Assembly: GCA_045649825.1 (NCBI GenBank)
Contig: JAZRQO010000022.1
Coordinates: 1-64,000, forward strand
Direction of reading: 5' to 3'
Source of the DNA: RGIG9115 sp045649825
GTDB lineage: Bacteria; Bacillota; Clostridia; UBA1381
Length of the DNA stretch: 64,000 nt
Below, one piece after another: positions 43,493 to 52,408 of this stretch. How positions within the stretch are numbered: position 1 is the stretch's first letter; each line of letters opens with the position of its first letter. The notes beneath the pieces were generated by a model that searched no databases, had not been told where the DNA came from, and worked only from the letters and a program-made list of their open reading frames with translations. A program made the position numbers and the translations under genes.

Positions 43493-45631
43493 ATGGAAAG
43501 AAAAGAACGGTTGTTATCATATTTTAATTCAAATGAGTATATTCCATTGAAGCTTCGTGAACTGAAAATTGTTCTTGATGTACCGGAAACTGATTGTGAG
43601 GAATTTGAAAATATAATCTATTCTCTGCAGAGAGAGGGTAAAATTCTGATTTCAAAAAGAGGCAGAATTGTTCCTGTTCTGAAATCTGAAAATGTTGCGG
43701 GAGGTAAGCTTGTATGCAATTCTTCGGGGCGTTTCGGATTTGTGGTAAGGGACGATGGGGAAGATATTTATGTATCCGTCCGTGATATGGGTGCGGCTCT
43801 GAACGGTGACAGTGTGCTTGTAAAAATCACAGGCAGTCGGGGTGGAAAGCCTGAAGGCTCTGTAATGAGCATAACAGAGAAATCAAAAGCCCCCGTAGTT
43901 GGAGTAGTTATAACAAAAAAAGGTAAGCTTCTGAGAGTTCGTGCCGATGATAAAAGGTTTTTCAAAGAGATTTTTGTATCTCACGGAGAATCAATGGATG
44001 CAACTGTGGGTGAGCGTGTTGCCGTGGAGAGCATACGTGTAAATCCGGACGGTAAGGTGTACGGAAAAATTACCGCACGGCTTGGTCACAATGAAAGCTT
44101 ACACAGCCTTATAGAATCAACTATAATTGAACACAAAATAGAAAAGGAATTTATGTCCGCTGTTTTGGATGAAGTGCATAATATAAGCGAAGAAGTAAAA
44201 TGGGAGGAAAACACAAGAGAGAATTTAACAAGCCTTATCACCTTTACAATAGACGGTGAACTTGCACGGGATTTCGATGACGCGGTAAGTATTGAAAACT
44301 TGCCTCACGGGGTTTCAAGGCTAGGTGTTCATATAGCAGATGTGAGTGAATATGTAACGGAGAACACAGCCCTTGATGCTTCAGCGTTCAGACGTGGAAC
44401 AAGTGTGTATCTTCCCGACCGTGTAATACCAATGCTTCCTGAAAAGCTTTCAAACGGAGTATGCTCTTTAAACCCCGGAGTTGACAGGCTTACCTTGTCG
44501 GTTTTTATGGATATTGACAAAGACGGGGAGGTTATAAACCACAGAATAACAAAAAGTGTTATCCGCTCAAAGGAACGCCTTACCTACACCGACGTAAATA
44601 AGCTCCTCGAAGAAGGGGATAAAAAACTTGAAGAAAGATATAAGCACATACTGCCTCAGCTTAAAGCTATGGAAGAGTTGGCAGCTGCCCTGCGTAAGAA
44701 ACGCTTTGACAGGGGTGCCATAGATTTTGATTTTCCCGAAACGGAGATAGTCACAGACAGCGATGGAAATCCCGCAGAAGTAAGATATGTTCACCGTGGT
44801 GTTTCAAACAGGATGATTGAAGAATTTATGCTTGTGGCAAACGAAACCGTTGCAGAGTTTGCGTATTGGTCTGAACTCCCTTGTATATATCGTTCCCACG
44901 AAGCCCCCACAGGTGATAAGCTTACTGCATTTAAACAGTTTTTAAGCCCCTTCGGGATTTATATAAAGGGCAAAAATGACGACAATAACCCTGTAAAGCC
45001 AAAAGCCTTTGAACAGATAATTCAGCAGGTGAAGGGAACACCAATAGAGAGGATTGTTTCAAAAACCATGCTTCGCTCTCTTATGAAGGCAGACTATAAG
45101 CCTGTGAATACCGGGCATTTCGGACTTGCGGCAAAGTACTATTGCCACTTTACTTCACCTATCCGAAGATACCCCGACCTTGTTGTTCACAGAAGCATTA
45201 AGGCTATGCTTGACGGAAAGAACACACCTGACTTCGGGTTTGTAAGCTCTGCGGCAAAGCGTGCGTCTGATACAGAAATTGAGGCGGAACTATGTGAACG
45301 TGACTGCGACGATATTTTAAAGGCTGCATATATGAATAACTTTATAGGTATGGATTTTGAAGGCGTCGTGTCGGGCGTGAAAGGCTTTGGGATGTTTGTT
45401 GAGCTTAAGGCAAACGGCATAGAAGGTCTTGTGCGCGTTGAAAATATGGAATCTGATTATTTTATTTGCGATGAAGAGAAGCAGTGCCTTATGGGTGAAC
45501 GTACAGGTGTTAAGTACACTGTAGGTGATGAGGTTTCCGTGTTTGTTGCAAAAAGTGATATAGTGTCACGGAGGATTGATTTTGTTCTTTCAGAGGATTT
45601 CAGCCGTGATATATTCAAAAAACTACGCTGA
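43493..45631 (+). CDS. rnr: Ribonuclease R
   Basis: A 712-residue 3'-5' exoribonuclease of the RNB family. An N-terminal helix-turn-helix region (SNEYIPLKLRELKIVLDV) is followed by cold-shock domains (SSGRFGFVVRDDGEDIYV), the RNB catalytic domain with DFDDAVSIE (metal-binding aspartates) and HFTSPIRRYPDLVVHR, and a C-terminal S1 domain (EGVVSGVKGFGMFVEL). It degrades structured RNA. The ATG follows AGAAAGGCGACTT. Confidence 0.95.
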   Translation: MERKERLLSYFNSNEYIPLKLRELKIVLDVPETDCEEFENIIYSLQREGKILISKRGRIVPVLKSENVAGGKLVCNSSGRFGFVVRDDGEDIYVSVRDMGAALNGDSVLVKITGSRGGKPEGSVMSITEKSKAPVVGVVITKKGKLLRVRADDKRFFKEIFVSHGESMDATVGERVAVESIRVNPDGKVYGKITARLGHNESLHSLIESTIIEHKIEKEFMSAVLDEVHNISEEVKWEENTRENLTSLITFTIDGELARDFDDAVSIENLPHGVSRLGVHIADVSEYVTENTALDASAFRRGTSVYLPDRVIPMLPEKLSNGVCSLNPGVDRLTLSVFMDIDKDGEVINHRITKSVIRSKERLTYTDVNKLLEEGDKKLEERYKHILPQLKAMEELAAALRKKRFDRGAIDFDFPETEIVTDSDGNPAEVRYVHRGVSNRMIEEFMLVANETVAEFAYWSELPCIYRSHEAPTGDKLTAFKQFLSPFGIYIKGKNDDNNPVKPKAFEQIIQQVKGTPIERIVSKTMLRSLMKADYKPVNTGHFGLAAKYYCHFTSPIRRYPDLVVHRSIKAMLDGKNTPDFGFVSSAAKRASDTEIEAELCERDCDDILKAAYMNNFIGMDFEGVVSGVKGFGMFVELKANGIEGLVRVENMESDYFICDEEKQCLMGERTGVKYTVGDEVSVFVAKSDIVSRRIDFVLSEDFSRDIFKKLR

Positions 45632-45645
45632 ATTTGGAGGGTCTA

Positions 45646-46761
45646 ATGAATTTTGAACTTATAGTGCCAACCTTGCTGGGGCTTGAGGCATTTTGTGCCA
45701 GAGAACTTAAAAGGCTTGGCTATGAAACTCATACAGAAGACGGAAGAGTTATGTTTTCAGGGGACGAAAGTGCAATAGCTGCCGCAAACATTAATCTCCG
45801 AACAGGTGAGAGAGTTCTCATTAAAGTGGGGGAATTTAAAGCGGAGAGCTTTGAGGAGCTTTTTGAAAACACAAAAAAGCTACCCTGGCATATTTTTATT
45901 CCTCTGGGCGGTGTTTTCCCCGTTACGGGGCATAGCCTGAAATCTCAGCTTGCGAGCATCCCCGATTGTCAGAAAATTATTAAAAAGGCAATTGCTACGG
46001 AGCTTGGCGGGGAATATGGTATGGATATGCTTCCGGAAACAGGAGATTTATTTAAAATAAAGTTTTCAATCAGAAAAAATATTGTAACACTTATGATTGA
46101 CACGTCAGGGGACCCACTTTATAAAAGGGGGTACAGAACGGAATCCAATATGGCACCTCTTCGTGAAACCATTGCAGCGGCACTTGTTCTTTTAAGTTTC
46201 TGGAAATACGAAACTCCTCTGGTGGACCCGTTTTGCGGTTCGGGTACGATTTTGATTGAGGCGGCTATGTTCAAGCGTAATATTGCACCTGGAATAAATC
46301 GTAGCTTTGCGGCTGAGAAATTCCCATATATCAGCTCAGATATATGGGAGAGGGAAAGAGAAAAGGCAATGTCTGCAATTCGTGACATTCCTCTTCGACT
46401 TTACGGAAGTGATATAGACGGTGAGTGCCTTAAGATTGCAGAAAATAATGCAAGACGTGCTGGAGTTGAAGATTGTATAAGCTTTTCACTTGCAGATGCG
46501 GCAGATTTTGTAACACCCGAAAAGTACGGTGCGGTAATATGTAATCCGCCCTATGGCGAGCGATTGGGTGAGAAAAAAGAATGTGAAGAGCTTTACAGAA
46601 AGCTTGGCAGAGCTTTTTCAAAAAACAAAAACTGGTCCTACTATATCCTCACCTCTCATGAGGGCTTTGAGGCACTTTACGGCAGGAAAGCAGATAAAAA
46701 ACGAAAGCTGTATAACGGAATGATAAAATGTGACGTTTATCAGTATTTCGGTGAAAAATAA
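45646..46761 (+). CDS. THUMP domain-containing class I RNA methyltransferase (RlmL N-terminal-like)
   Basis: A 371-residue protein. A THUMP RNA-binding domain (residues 40-155) precedes a UPF0020/RlmL methyltransferase domain with VDPFCGSGTILIEAAMFKR and the catalytic motif NPPYGERLG. This matches the YpsC-type proteins that methylate 23S rRNA guanine (G2445 in the Gram-negative RlmL). I use ATG 45646 after TTGGAGGG; an in-frame TTG at 45634 precedes that site. It overlaps nothing and follows rnr by 14 bases. Confidence 0.9.
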   Translation: MNFELIVPTLLGLEAFCARELKRLGYETHTEDGRVMFSGDESAIAAANINLRTGERVLIKVGEFKAESFEELFENTKKLPWHIFIPLGGVFPVTGHSLKSQLASIPDCQKIIKKAIATELGGEYGMDMLPETGDLFKIKFSIRKNIVTLMIDTSGDPLYKRGYRTESNMAPLRETIAAALVLLSFWKYETPLVDPFCGSGTILIEAAMFKRNIAPGINRSFAAEKFPYISSDIWEREREKAMSAIRDIPLRLYGSDIDGECLKIAENNARRAGVEDCISFSLADAADFVTPEKYGAVICNPPYGERLGEKKECEELYRKLGRAFSKNKNWSYYILTSHEGFEALYGRKADKKRKLYNGMIKCDVYQYFGEK

Positions 46762-46777
46762 CAGGAGGGGACAAAAT

Positions 46778-47320
46778 TTGAAAACACTTATAAAACTGTT
46801 TGTTATTTTCTTCAGAATGGGTGCTGTTTGTTTTGGCGGTGGTTATGTGCTTTTGCCTATTATAAAAAGAGAGATTGTTGAAAAATACGGATATGCAACA
46901 GAGGATGAAGTAGCTGACTACTTTGCCGTAGGTCAGTGTACACCCGGAGTTATAGCGGCAAATGTGGCGACATTTATCGGACATAAGCAAAAAGGTATCC
47001 TCGGCAGTATTGCAGCAACCTTGGGTTTTGTTACACCAAGCATTATAATAATAGGGATAATTGCCGCCTTTTTGCAGAATTTTGCGGAATCAGAAATTGT
47101 AAAACATGCATTTGCAGGAATACGTATTTGTGTATGTGTACTTATAATAAATGCAGTCATAACTTTTGGTAAAAAAGCCATAGTGGATAAGGTTACCATA
47201 GCTTTGTTCGCTCTAGTATTTTGTCTTGCGGCATTTACTGATATATCTCCTGCAATTCTTGTAATATGCTGCGGCATTGCTGGTGCGTTAATAAAAGGGT
47301 TGGGAGGTAAAGCAAAATGA
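46778..47320 (+). CDS. Chromate transporter family protein, first half
   Basis: A 180-residue membrane protein of the ChrA family (single-domain, short form). The start motif FFRMGAVCFGGGYVLLPII and VGQCTPGVIAANVATFIG are the family hallmarks. I start it at TTG 46778 behind AGGAGGGG; an ATG at 46730 lies within the upstream methyltransferase gene. Its stop overlaps the start of a second ChrA half by four bases. The pair probably forms one antiporter. Chromate may not be the natural substrate. Confidence 0.88.
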   Translation: MKTLIKLFVIFFRMGAVCFGGGYVLLPIIKREIVEKYGYATEDEVADYFAVGQCTPGVIAANVATFIGHKQKGILGSIAATLGFVTPSIIIIGIIAAFLQNFAESEIVKHAFAGIRICVCVLIINAVITFGKKAIVDKVTIALFALVFCLAAFTDISPAILVICCGIAGALIKGLGGKAK

Positions 47321-47898
47321 AACTTATGCTTCAGCTTTTTTATGAATTTTTCAAAGTTGGTCTTTTCGCTGTTGGTGGCGGTGCTGCAACAATCCCGTTT
47401 CTCAGTAAAATGTCGGAGGTTACGGGGTGGTTTACAAAAACTGATCTTGCAAATATGATTGCAGTGTCGGAATCAACCCCTGGAGCTATCGGGGTTAATA
47501 TGTCCACCTATGTGGGTTATCTTACGGGAAAGTCTGCGGGGCTTGAAGTTCTTGGCTGCATTGTGGCATCAATGGGTCTTATAACTCCCAGTGTTATAAT
47601 CATACTTATCATTTCGGGAATTCTTAACCGCTTTAAAGACAGTGCTCTTGTTAAGAATACATTTTACGGTCTTCGCCCGGCGTCTGCAGGATTGATTGGG
47701 GCAGCGGCGTTTGAAATTGTGAAAATTGCACTTATTCATGTTGATGTATTTATGAGAACACGCAATTTCGGTGATTTATTTGACATACGTAGCATAATCG
47801 TGTTCGCTCTTCTATTTGTAGGAATAAAGAAAATAAAGGTACATCCTGTCGTATTTATAGGTATTGCGGCGGTTGTTGGCATTATTATACGACTGTAA
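47317..47898 (+). CDS. Chromate transporter family protein, second half
   Basis: A 193-residue partner of the preceding protein. It has the same fold and motifs (FFKVGLFAVGGGAATIPFL and VSESTPGAIGVNMSTYVG), with five to six hydrophobic helices. It begins with ATG overlapping the first half by four bases and follows a GGGAGG site. Two short ChrA halves encoded side by side is a common arrangement. Confidence 0.88.
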   Translation: MKLMLQLFYEFFKVGLFAVGGGAATIPFLSKMSEVTGWFTKTDLANMIAVSESTPGAIGVNMSTYVGYLTGKSAGLEVLGCIVASMGLITPSVIIILIISGILNRFKDSALVKNTFYGLRPASAGLIGAAAFEIVKIALIHVDVFMRTRNFGDLFDIRSIIVFALLFVGIKKIKVHPVVFIGIAAVVGIIIRL

Positions 47899-47952
47899 CA
47901 GGTAATTTGTGTCCAAATTGGACAAAAATGTCATTTTTTTATCGGAAAAAGG

Positions 47953-47981
47953 TTGACAGTGCTGTTATTTTGATATATAAT
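47953..47981 (+). promoter_or_regulatory. Perfect consensus promoter of the AbrB-type gene
   Basis: TTGACA (47953-47958) and TATAAT (47976-47981) are 17 bases apart. A second TATAAT lies two bases further. It precedes the AbrB start by about 65 bases. Confidence 0.85.
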
Positions 47982-48044
47982 GTATAATGTTGATGATTGT
48001 TTAGTTCGATTAAACAGTTAAAATGTATAGGGAGGGCGCTGTTA

Positions 48045-48293
48045 ATGAAAGCTACAGGAATTATCAGAAAAGTTGACGAGTTGGGAAGAATAGTAATACC
48101 TAAGGAACTCAGAAAATCTATGGACATAAAAGAAACCGATCCTATGGAAATATTTACAGACGGTGATAGTATTATTCTTAAAAAATACACTCCGTTTTGT
48201 GCTTTTTGCGGATCTTCTCAATCACTTGTGAGCTTCGGAGGCAAAAATATCTGCTCCGAGTGTGCAAAGAAAATAGGTTCGTTAACAAAATAA
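48045..48293 (+). CDS. AbrB/SpoVT-type transcriptional regulator with zinc-ribbon tail
   Basis: An 82-residue protein. The N-terminal swapped-hairpin DNA-binding domain is ATGIIRKVDELGRIVIPKELRKSM (residues 3-26), as in AbrB and SpoVT. The C-terminal part has CAFC and CSEC, a zinc-binding four-cysteine finger. The ATG 48045 follows GGGAGGGCGCTGTTA; an upstream in-frame TTG at 47997 lies in the leader. The strong promoter and hairpin terminator make this a single-gene unit. AbrB family members often control the move to sporulation. Confidence 0.9.
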   Translation: MKATGIIRKVDELGRIVIPKELRKSMDIKETDPMEIFTDGDSIILKKYTPFCAFCGSSQSLVSFGGKNICSECAKKIGSLTK

Positions 48294-48295
48294 TT

Positions 48296-48321
48296 AAAGA
48301 CAGCATAAGCTGTCTTTTTTT
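48296..48321 (+). terminator. Terminator after the AbrB-type gene
   Basis: Nine-pair stem AAAGACAGC / GCTGTCTTT with a four-base loop, then a run of T residues. It also lies at the end of the convergent small-gene operon. Confidence 0.88.
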
Positions 48322-48562
48322 ATGTATCAAAATAATCAGAAAAGAAAATAAAAGCAATGGCAAGTAAAAGAAGCCTGTCTTCGCAGTTATCCATTATCAG
48401 TATAAAGAAAACCGCCAGCAGTATCAGGTCATCATTCTTGAGGTTTTGTAAAATCCCTTTATCCTGATTTCTTGTAAGTGTGGTTTCGTTTTTTTGTTCC
48501 TGGGGTGGCGCAGGCTTTTTTACTATAGGCATATCATTGTAACTGTAGAATTTACGGTACAT
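48320..48562 (-). CDS. Small hydrophobic protein of unknown function
   Basis: An 80-residue protein with an N-terminal Lys/Pro/Gln-rich stretch and a hydrophobic C-terminal half. That half holds two hydrophobic segments split by an acidic turn (DDLILLAVFFILIM-DNCED-RLLLLAIAFIFF), a pattern seen in small sporulation-associated proteins of Clostridia. I use ATG 48562 behind GAGGTGA; a TTG precedes it by three bases. It is the last gene of a three-gene minus-strand operon, seven bases after the previous stop. The function is unknown. Confidence 0.65.
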   Translation of the reverse strand: MYRKFYSYNDMPIVKKPAPPQEQKNETTLTRNQDKGILQNLKNDDLILLAVFFILIMDNCEDRLLLLAIAFIFFSDYFDT

Positions 48563-48569
48563 CAAAATT

Positions 48570-48929
48570 TCACCTCAACTTGAATATTCCTGACAGCTTG
48601 CTTAAATTAAGAATTCGGATTGCCATATCTATGGAGCTTTGTCTTGATGTACGCATATATGGTTTGAGTGACAGAAGCAGATTTGACCTTGTGTCATTTC
48701 CCGAGTTTGCAAAGTTATCAACAATACTTTTTATTTGCATAAGGGAATCGGCGGTTATTGGGTCAAAAGTGTTATTTGCCGCAGTAACAGAAAGTGCTTC
48801 CGATTCGGGCGTTGATTGCACTTGGCTTTCCTCACTTCCGGACGACAGAGCACCGAGAGCTGTTTTTATTTTTTCGTCGGCATTATCACCGAGCAGTCCT
48901 CTTAAAGTATCCATAGCTGAGCCGGGCAT
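48570..48929 (-). CDS. Hypothetical protein, middle gene of a three-gene operon
   Basis: A 119-residue soluble protein with no recognised domain. It starts with an amphipathic stretch (MDTLRGLLGDNADEKIKTALGAL), has a Ser/Glu-rich linker (residues 30-50), and ends with a helical region (MQIKSIVDNFANSGNDTRSNLL, then LKPYMRTSRQSSIDMAIRILNLSKL). The ATG follows GGAGGAATTTTTACC. Being packed with the two flanking small genes, it is probably part of one functional set. Confidence 0.6.
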   Translation of the reverse strand: MPGSAMDTLRGLLGDNADEKIKTALGALSSGSEESQVQSTPESEALSVTAANNTFDPITADSLMQIKSIVDNFANSGNDTRSNLLLSLKPYMRTSRQSSIDMAIRILNLSKLSGIFKLR

Positions 48930-48957
48930 GGTAAAAATTCCTCCTTCCGTTTAAAAA

Positions 48958-49212
48958 TCACAGATTACGGAGCTTTGCCATAAGCTCATCTGCATTTAAT
49001 TTTGAAATTTCCGAAGCATTGATTTTAGATATTTTTCTCTTGATTTCGTTTGCATCAAGTTTAGAAAATTCATTGATTATTCTCTCGCGCTGGGCGGGGG
49101 TAAGTTTTGATACTGCACCGCTGTTTTTTGCAAGCTGCATAATCTGTTGTATATCCTTCGGGTTCATCCCTGAAAGAATGTTGTTGATTTTTGAGTTAAT
49201 ATTGTTATTCAT
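48958..49212 (-). CDS. Hypothetical small protein with an internal octapeptide repeat
   Basis: An 84-residue helical protein, first of the three-gene minus-strand operon. It carries three copies of SK(L/I)(N/D)A(N/S/D)E(I/L): SKLDANEI (about 50-57), SKINASEI (62-69) and SKLNADEL (70-77). The N-terminal half reads GMNPKDIQQIMQLAKNSGAVSKL, which looks like a helix pair. It follows AAGAGGTATTTAA. I do not recognise the family. Nothing in the sequence indicates secretion or membrane insertion. Confidence 0.6.
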   Translation of the reverse strand: MNNNINSKINNILSGMNPKDIQQIMQLAKNSGAVSKLTPAQRERIINEFSKLDANEIKRKISKINASEISKLNADELMAKLRNL

Positions 49213-49304
49213 TTAAATACCTCTTTTTTGTTTATTCTTTTTCAACATTATATTCGATGTTTTTATAATGTATGTCAGTATATAATATGCTTAAATTATA
49301 TGAA

Positions 49305-49334
49305 TTGACACTTTTTAATTGAGCATAATACTAA
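49305..49334 (+). promoter_or_regulatory. Possible promoter of the small DUF2508-like gene
   Basis: TTGACA (49305-49310) with TACTAA (49329-49334), an 18-base spacer. The -35 is perfect, the -10 is poor. Confidence 0.45.
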
Positions 49335-49365
49335 TAAAATACGAAGAACAGGAAGAGACGTGCAG

Positions 49366-49596
49366 ATGAAATTACAAAAAAAATCAGGCAGAACAGGTTA
49401 TACAGAGGAATTAATTATGTATAATCTTGAGAATACAAAATATGAAATATCACAACTGGATGTGTGCCTTGACTATATTACAGAGCCAATGCTTATGAAT
49501 CAGGTTATTTTTCAAAGGAAAGCCGCAGAAATGAGGTACAGATATTGGTTTAAGCTTGCCAGGGAAAAGAAAATTTCGGCTAATGTAACAAAATAA
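49366..49596 (+). CDS. Small DUF2508-like (YaaL-type) protein
   Basis: A 76-residue soluble protein. Residues 20-65 (EISQLDVCLDYITEPMLMNQVIFQRKAAEMRYRYWFKLAR) have the spacing of DUF2508/YaaL proteins, with an aromatic-rich FxYVxxPxLxxxxIxxxxAAExRY pattern. The function is unknown. The start is ATG 49366 with AGGAAGAG about nine bases upstream; an in-frame GTG at 49360 is too close to that site. It has no co-oriented partner in close distance. Confidence 0.6.
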   Translation: MKLQKKSGRTGYTEELIMYNLENTKYEISQLDVCLDYITEPMLMNQVIFQRKAAEMRYRYWFKLAREKKISANVTK

Positions 49597-49617
49597 GTGA
49601 GTTTTTCCTCATAATGG

Positions 49618-49645
49618 TTGACTTTTTCAGAATTTGTGGTAAAAT
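49618..49645 (+). promoter_or_regulatory. Promoter of the DUF512-der-plsY-gpsA block
   Basis: TTGACT (49618-49623) and TAAAAT (49640-49645) with a 16-base spacer and TTTGTGG before the -10. It lies about 90 bases before the DUF512 gene. Confidence 0.6.
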
Positions 49646-49736
49646 TAATATTGGTATATTATAGCCGTATTATGCACAAATAACTGGTTGTCAACGGCTA
49701 TATAATCTGGAAGGAATCCAACGAAAGGGAAAGCGT

Positions 49737-51059
49737 ATGAACAAAACCGATACTGCGGTACTTGACGTCGAGTCCGGCTCACTTGCAGAGGAAGCAGGCA
49801 TTGCTAAAGGTGATATTCTCCTTGCCGTAAACGGTCACGAAATACACGACATTTTGGAATATAAATTTCTTATTGCCGAGTATGAGGTTACGGTATCAGT
49901 GAAAAAGCCAAATGGCGATATTGAAGAAATTGTTATAGAAAACGACTATGACGACCTTGGAATTATTTTTGAAGAGGATTTGCTTTCTAAGCCTCAGAGC
50001 TGCCGTAACAAATGTATTTTTTGTTTTATCGATCAGCTTCCCCCCGGTATGCGTGAAACCGTGTATTTCAAAGATGACGATACCCGCCTTTCATTTTTGC
50101 AGGGTAACTATGTAACCCTGACCAACCTTACTGACGAAGAAATTGACAGACTTATAGAGCTTCGTGTGTCCCCGATTAATATTTCGGTGCATACCACCAA
50201 TCCTAAACTCAGGGAATTTATGCTTTGCAACCGCTTTGCGGGAAATCTGTATGAACGTATGAAAAAGCTGGCAAAAAACGGCATATATATGAATTGTCAG
50301 ATTGTACTGTGTCCCGGAATAAACGATAATGATGAGCTTGACAGAAGTTTAAGGGATATGGCGGCACTTGGCGGTTATGTTCAGAGTATATCGGTAGTGC
50401 CTGTGGGCGTTACGGCTTACAGAGAAGGGTTGTTTCAGCTTAAAACTTATGACAAAGCAGGGAGTATAGATGTAGTACGCCGGGTTGAGGCACTGCAGAG
50501 AGAGTTTATGGAAACTCTCGGCACTCGTCTTGTTTATTTGTCAGATGAGTTTTACTTAAATGGTGAGCTTCCTATCCCTCCTGCTGACGATTACGAGGGA
50601 TTTCCTCAGATTGAAAATGGTGTGGGACTTGTTGCAAGCCTTAAAGAAGAAGTAGAAATTGCTCTCGGCATGATTGAAACAAAACCCCGTAGAAGGCGAG
50701 TAACCGTTGCAACAGGGGAGATTGCTTATCCGTTTATACGTAGTATGTGCGACCTTATACAAGAAAAAGCTCCAGGGGTAAGTGTGAATGTTGTGAGCAT
50801 AAAGAACAAATTTTTTGGTGGGAAAGTAAGCGTAACCGGACTTGTTTGCGGCGGTGACCTTATACAAACCCTTAAGAATGAAGAAAAAACAGAAGAGATA
50901 TTGATTTCATCATCAATGCTTAAAGCCGGAGAAGATATTTTTCTTGATGATGTTACTCTTGAGGAAGCGGAGAAAATGCTTGGAGTAAACATTGTGCCAA
51001 CAGATAATGATGGATTTGTTTTTGTTGAGCACGTTCTTGGCGAAGAGCTTGAGTTTTAG
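49737..51059 (+). CDS. DUF512 domain-containing radical SAM protein
   Basis: A 440-residue protein. An N-terminal PDZ-like domain (LAEEAGIAKGDILLAVNGHEIHD) is followed by the radical SAM cluster motif CRNKCIFCFIDQLP (about residues 88-101) and by DUF512 in the C-terminal part (VVSIKNKFFGGKVSVTGL). This matches the TIGR03279 family. It usually lies next to der in Clostridia and Cyanobacteria, as here; its reaction is not known. The ATG follows GAAAGGGAAAGCGT. Confidence 0.92.
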   Translation: MNKTDTAVLDVESGSLAEEAGIAKGDILLAVNGHEIHDILEYKFLIAEYEVTVSVKKPNGDIEEIVIENDYDDLGIIFEEDLLSKPQSCRNKCIFCFIDQLPPGMRETVYFKDDDTRLSFLQGNYVTLTNLTDEEIDRLIELRVSPINISVHTTNPKLREFMLCNRFAGNLYERMKKLAKNGIYMNCQIVLCPGINDNDELDRSLRDMAALGGYVQSISVVPVGVTAYREGLFQLKTYDKAGSIDVVRRVEALQREFMETLGTRLVYLSDEFYLNGELPIPPADDYEGFPQIENGVGLVASLKEEVEIALGMIETKPRRRRVTVATGEIAYPFIRSMCDLIQEKAPGVSVNVVSIKNKFFGGKVSVTGLVCGGDLIQTLKNEEKTEEILISSSMLKAGEDIFLDDVTLEEAEKMLGVNIVPTDNDGFVFVEHVLGEELEF

Positions 51060-51071
51060 AAAGGAAAACAT

Positions 51072-52391
51072 ATGAAACCAACAGTTGCAATAGTGGGTAG
51101 ACCGAATGTGGGTAAATCCACCCTGTTCAACAAAATTTCAGGACAGAAGATAAGTATTGTGGAAGATACACCGGGTGTAACCCGTGATCGTATATATGCA
51201 GACGGAAATTGGCTTGACAAGCACTTTACAATGATTGATACAGGCGGTATAGAACCTGCAAGTAAGGATGAAATTCTTGTTCAGATGCGACGTCAGGCAA
51301 ATCTTGCAATCGAAATGGCGGATGTTGTTATACTTGTTACCAATGTACGTGACGGTGTAACTGCAAACGACCAGGAGGTTGCAGCTATGCTTCTTAAAGC
51401 AAAGAAGAAAATAGTTCTTGCGGTAAATAAAGTTGACGCCCCAGGTGAGCCGCCTATGGAATTTTATGAATTTTACAATCTTGGTCTTGGCGATCCTATT
51501 GCAGTTTCGTCAATACACGGTATGGGAATAGGCGATTTGCTTGATGAAGTGTGTGCGAAATTCCCCGAAGGTGCCGAAACGGAAGAAGATGAAGACGAAA
51601 TTAAGGTTGCAGTGATCGGAAGACCTAATGCCGGAAAATCATCTCTTATAAATCGGATACTTGGTGAGGAAAGAGTAATTGTAAGTAACATTGCAGGAAC
51701 CACAAGGGATGCTATTGACTCCCATTATGAAAAGGATGGTGACAAGTTCCTGTTTATTGATACTGCAGGTATGCGTAAGCGTAAGAAAATAGATGAAGCA
51801 GTTGAAAGATACAGTGTTGTCCGTTCTCTCGGTGCTGTTGACAGAAGTGATGTTTGCGTTATTATGATTGATGCCACTGAGGGAATAGCAGAACAGGATA
51901 CAAAAATTGCCGGTTATGCCCACGAACAGGGTAAAGCGTGTATATTTGCAATTAACAAGTGGGATGCGCTTGAAAAAGATACCAAAACAATGAGTGAGTT
52001 CAAAATGCGGATAAGAGAAGAATTTGCATTTATGTCTTATGCCTCAATTGTGTTTATATCTGCAAAAACAGGCAGAAACGTTAACGAGCTTCTCGCTGAA
52101 ATTAAAAAGGTAACAGAGCAGTACAAGAGAAGAATTACAACAGGTATGCTAAACGACGTGCTTAATGAAGCTATCGCCAAGCAGCAACCGCCTTCAGATA
52201 AAGGCAGACGTTTAAAAATATACTACGGAACTCAGGCCGGCACTTGTCCGCCGAGCTTTGTTCTCTTTACTAATTCCAGAGAACTGTTCCATTATTCATA
52301 TCTGAGATTTATAGAAAATCAGATACGTGATGCTTTTGGTTTTGAAGGAACACCAATCAAATTTATATTACGTGAAAGAAATGACAACTGA
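51072..52391 (+). CDS. der: Ribosome biogenesis GTPase Der
   Basis: A 439-residue protein with two tandem GTPase domains. The first G1 is GRPNVGKST (residues 8-16), the second GRPNAGKSS (about 183-191), with DTPGVTRDR and DTAGMRKRKK switch regions and NKVD/NKWD specificity motifs. A C-terminal KH-like domain follows. It is essential for 50S assembly. The ATG lies 12 bases after the DUF512 stop behind GAAAGGAAAACAT. Confidence 0.96.
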   Translation: MKPTVAIVGRPNVGKSTLFNKISGQKISIVEDTPGVTRDRIYADGNWLDKHFTMIDTGGIEPASKDEILVQMRRQANLAIEMADVVILVTNVRDGVTANDQEVAAMLLKAKKKIVLAVNKVDAPGEPPMEFYEFYNLGLGDPIAVSSIHGMGIGDLLDEVCAKFPEGAETEEDEDEIKVAVIGRPNAGKSSLINRILGEERVIVSNIAGTTRDAIDSHYEKDGDKFLFIDTAGMRKRKKIDEAVERYSVVRSLGAVDRSDVCVIMIDATEGIAEQDTKIAGYAHEQGKACIFAINKWDALEKDTKTMSEFKMRIREEFAFMSYASIVFISAKTGRNVNELLAEIKKVTEQYKRRITTGMLNDVLNEAIAKQQPPSDKGRRLKIYYGTQAGTCPPSFVLFTNSRELFHYSYLRFIENQIRDAFGFEGTPIKFILRERNDN

Positions 52392-52408
52392 GAAAGGAGT
52401 TTACCCTT

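Noticed and set aside
46730..46777. Upstream extension of the first chromate transporter half to ATG 46730
   Set aside because: That start lies inside the preceding methyltransferase gene; TTG 46778 follows AGGAGGGG and gives the family N-terminus.
48580..48954. A plus-strand open frame of 124 codons over the unknown small-gene operon
   Set aside because: The minus-strand frames have proper ribosome sites and operon spacing; the plus-strand frame has none.
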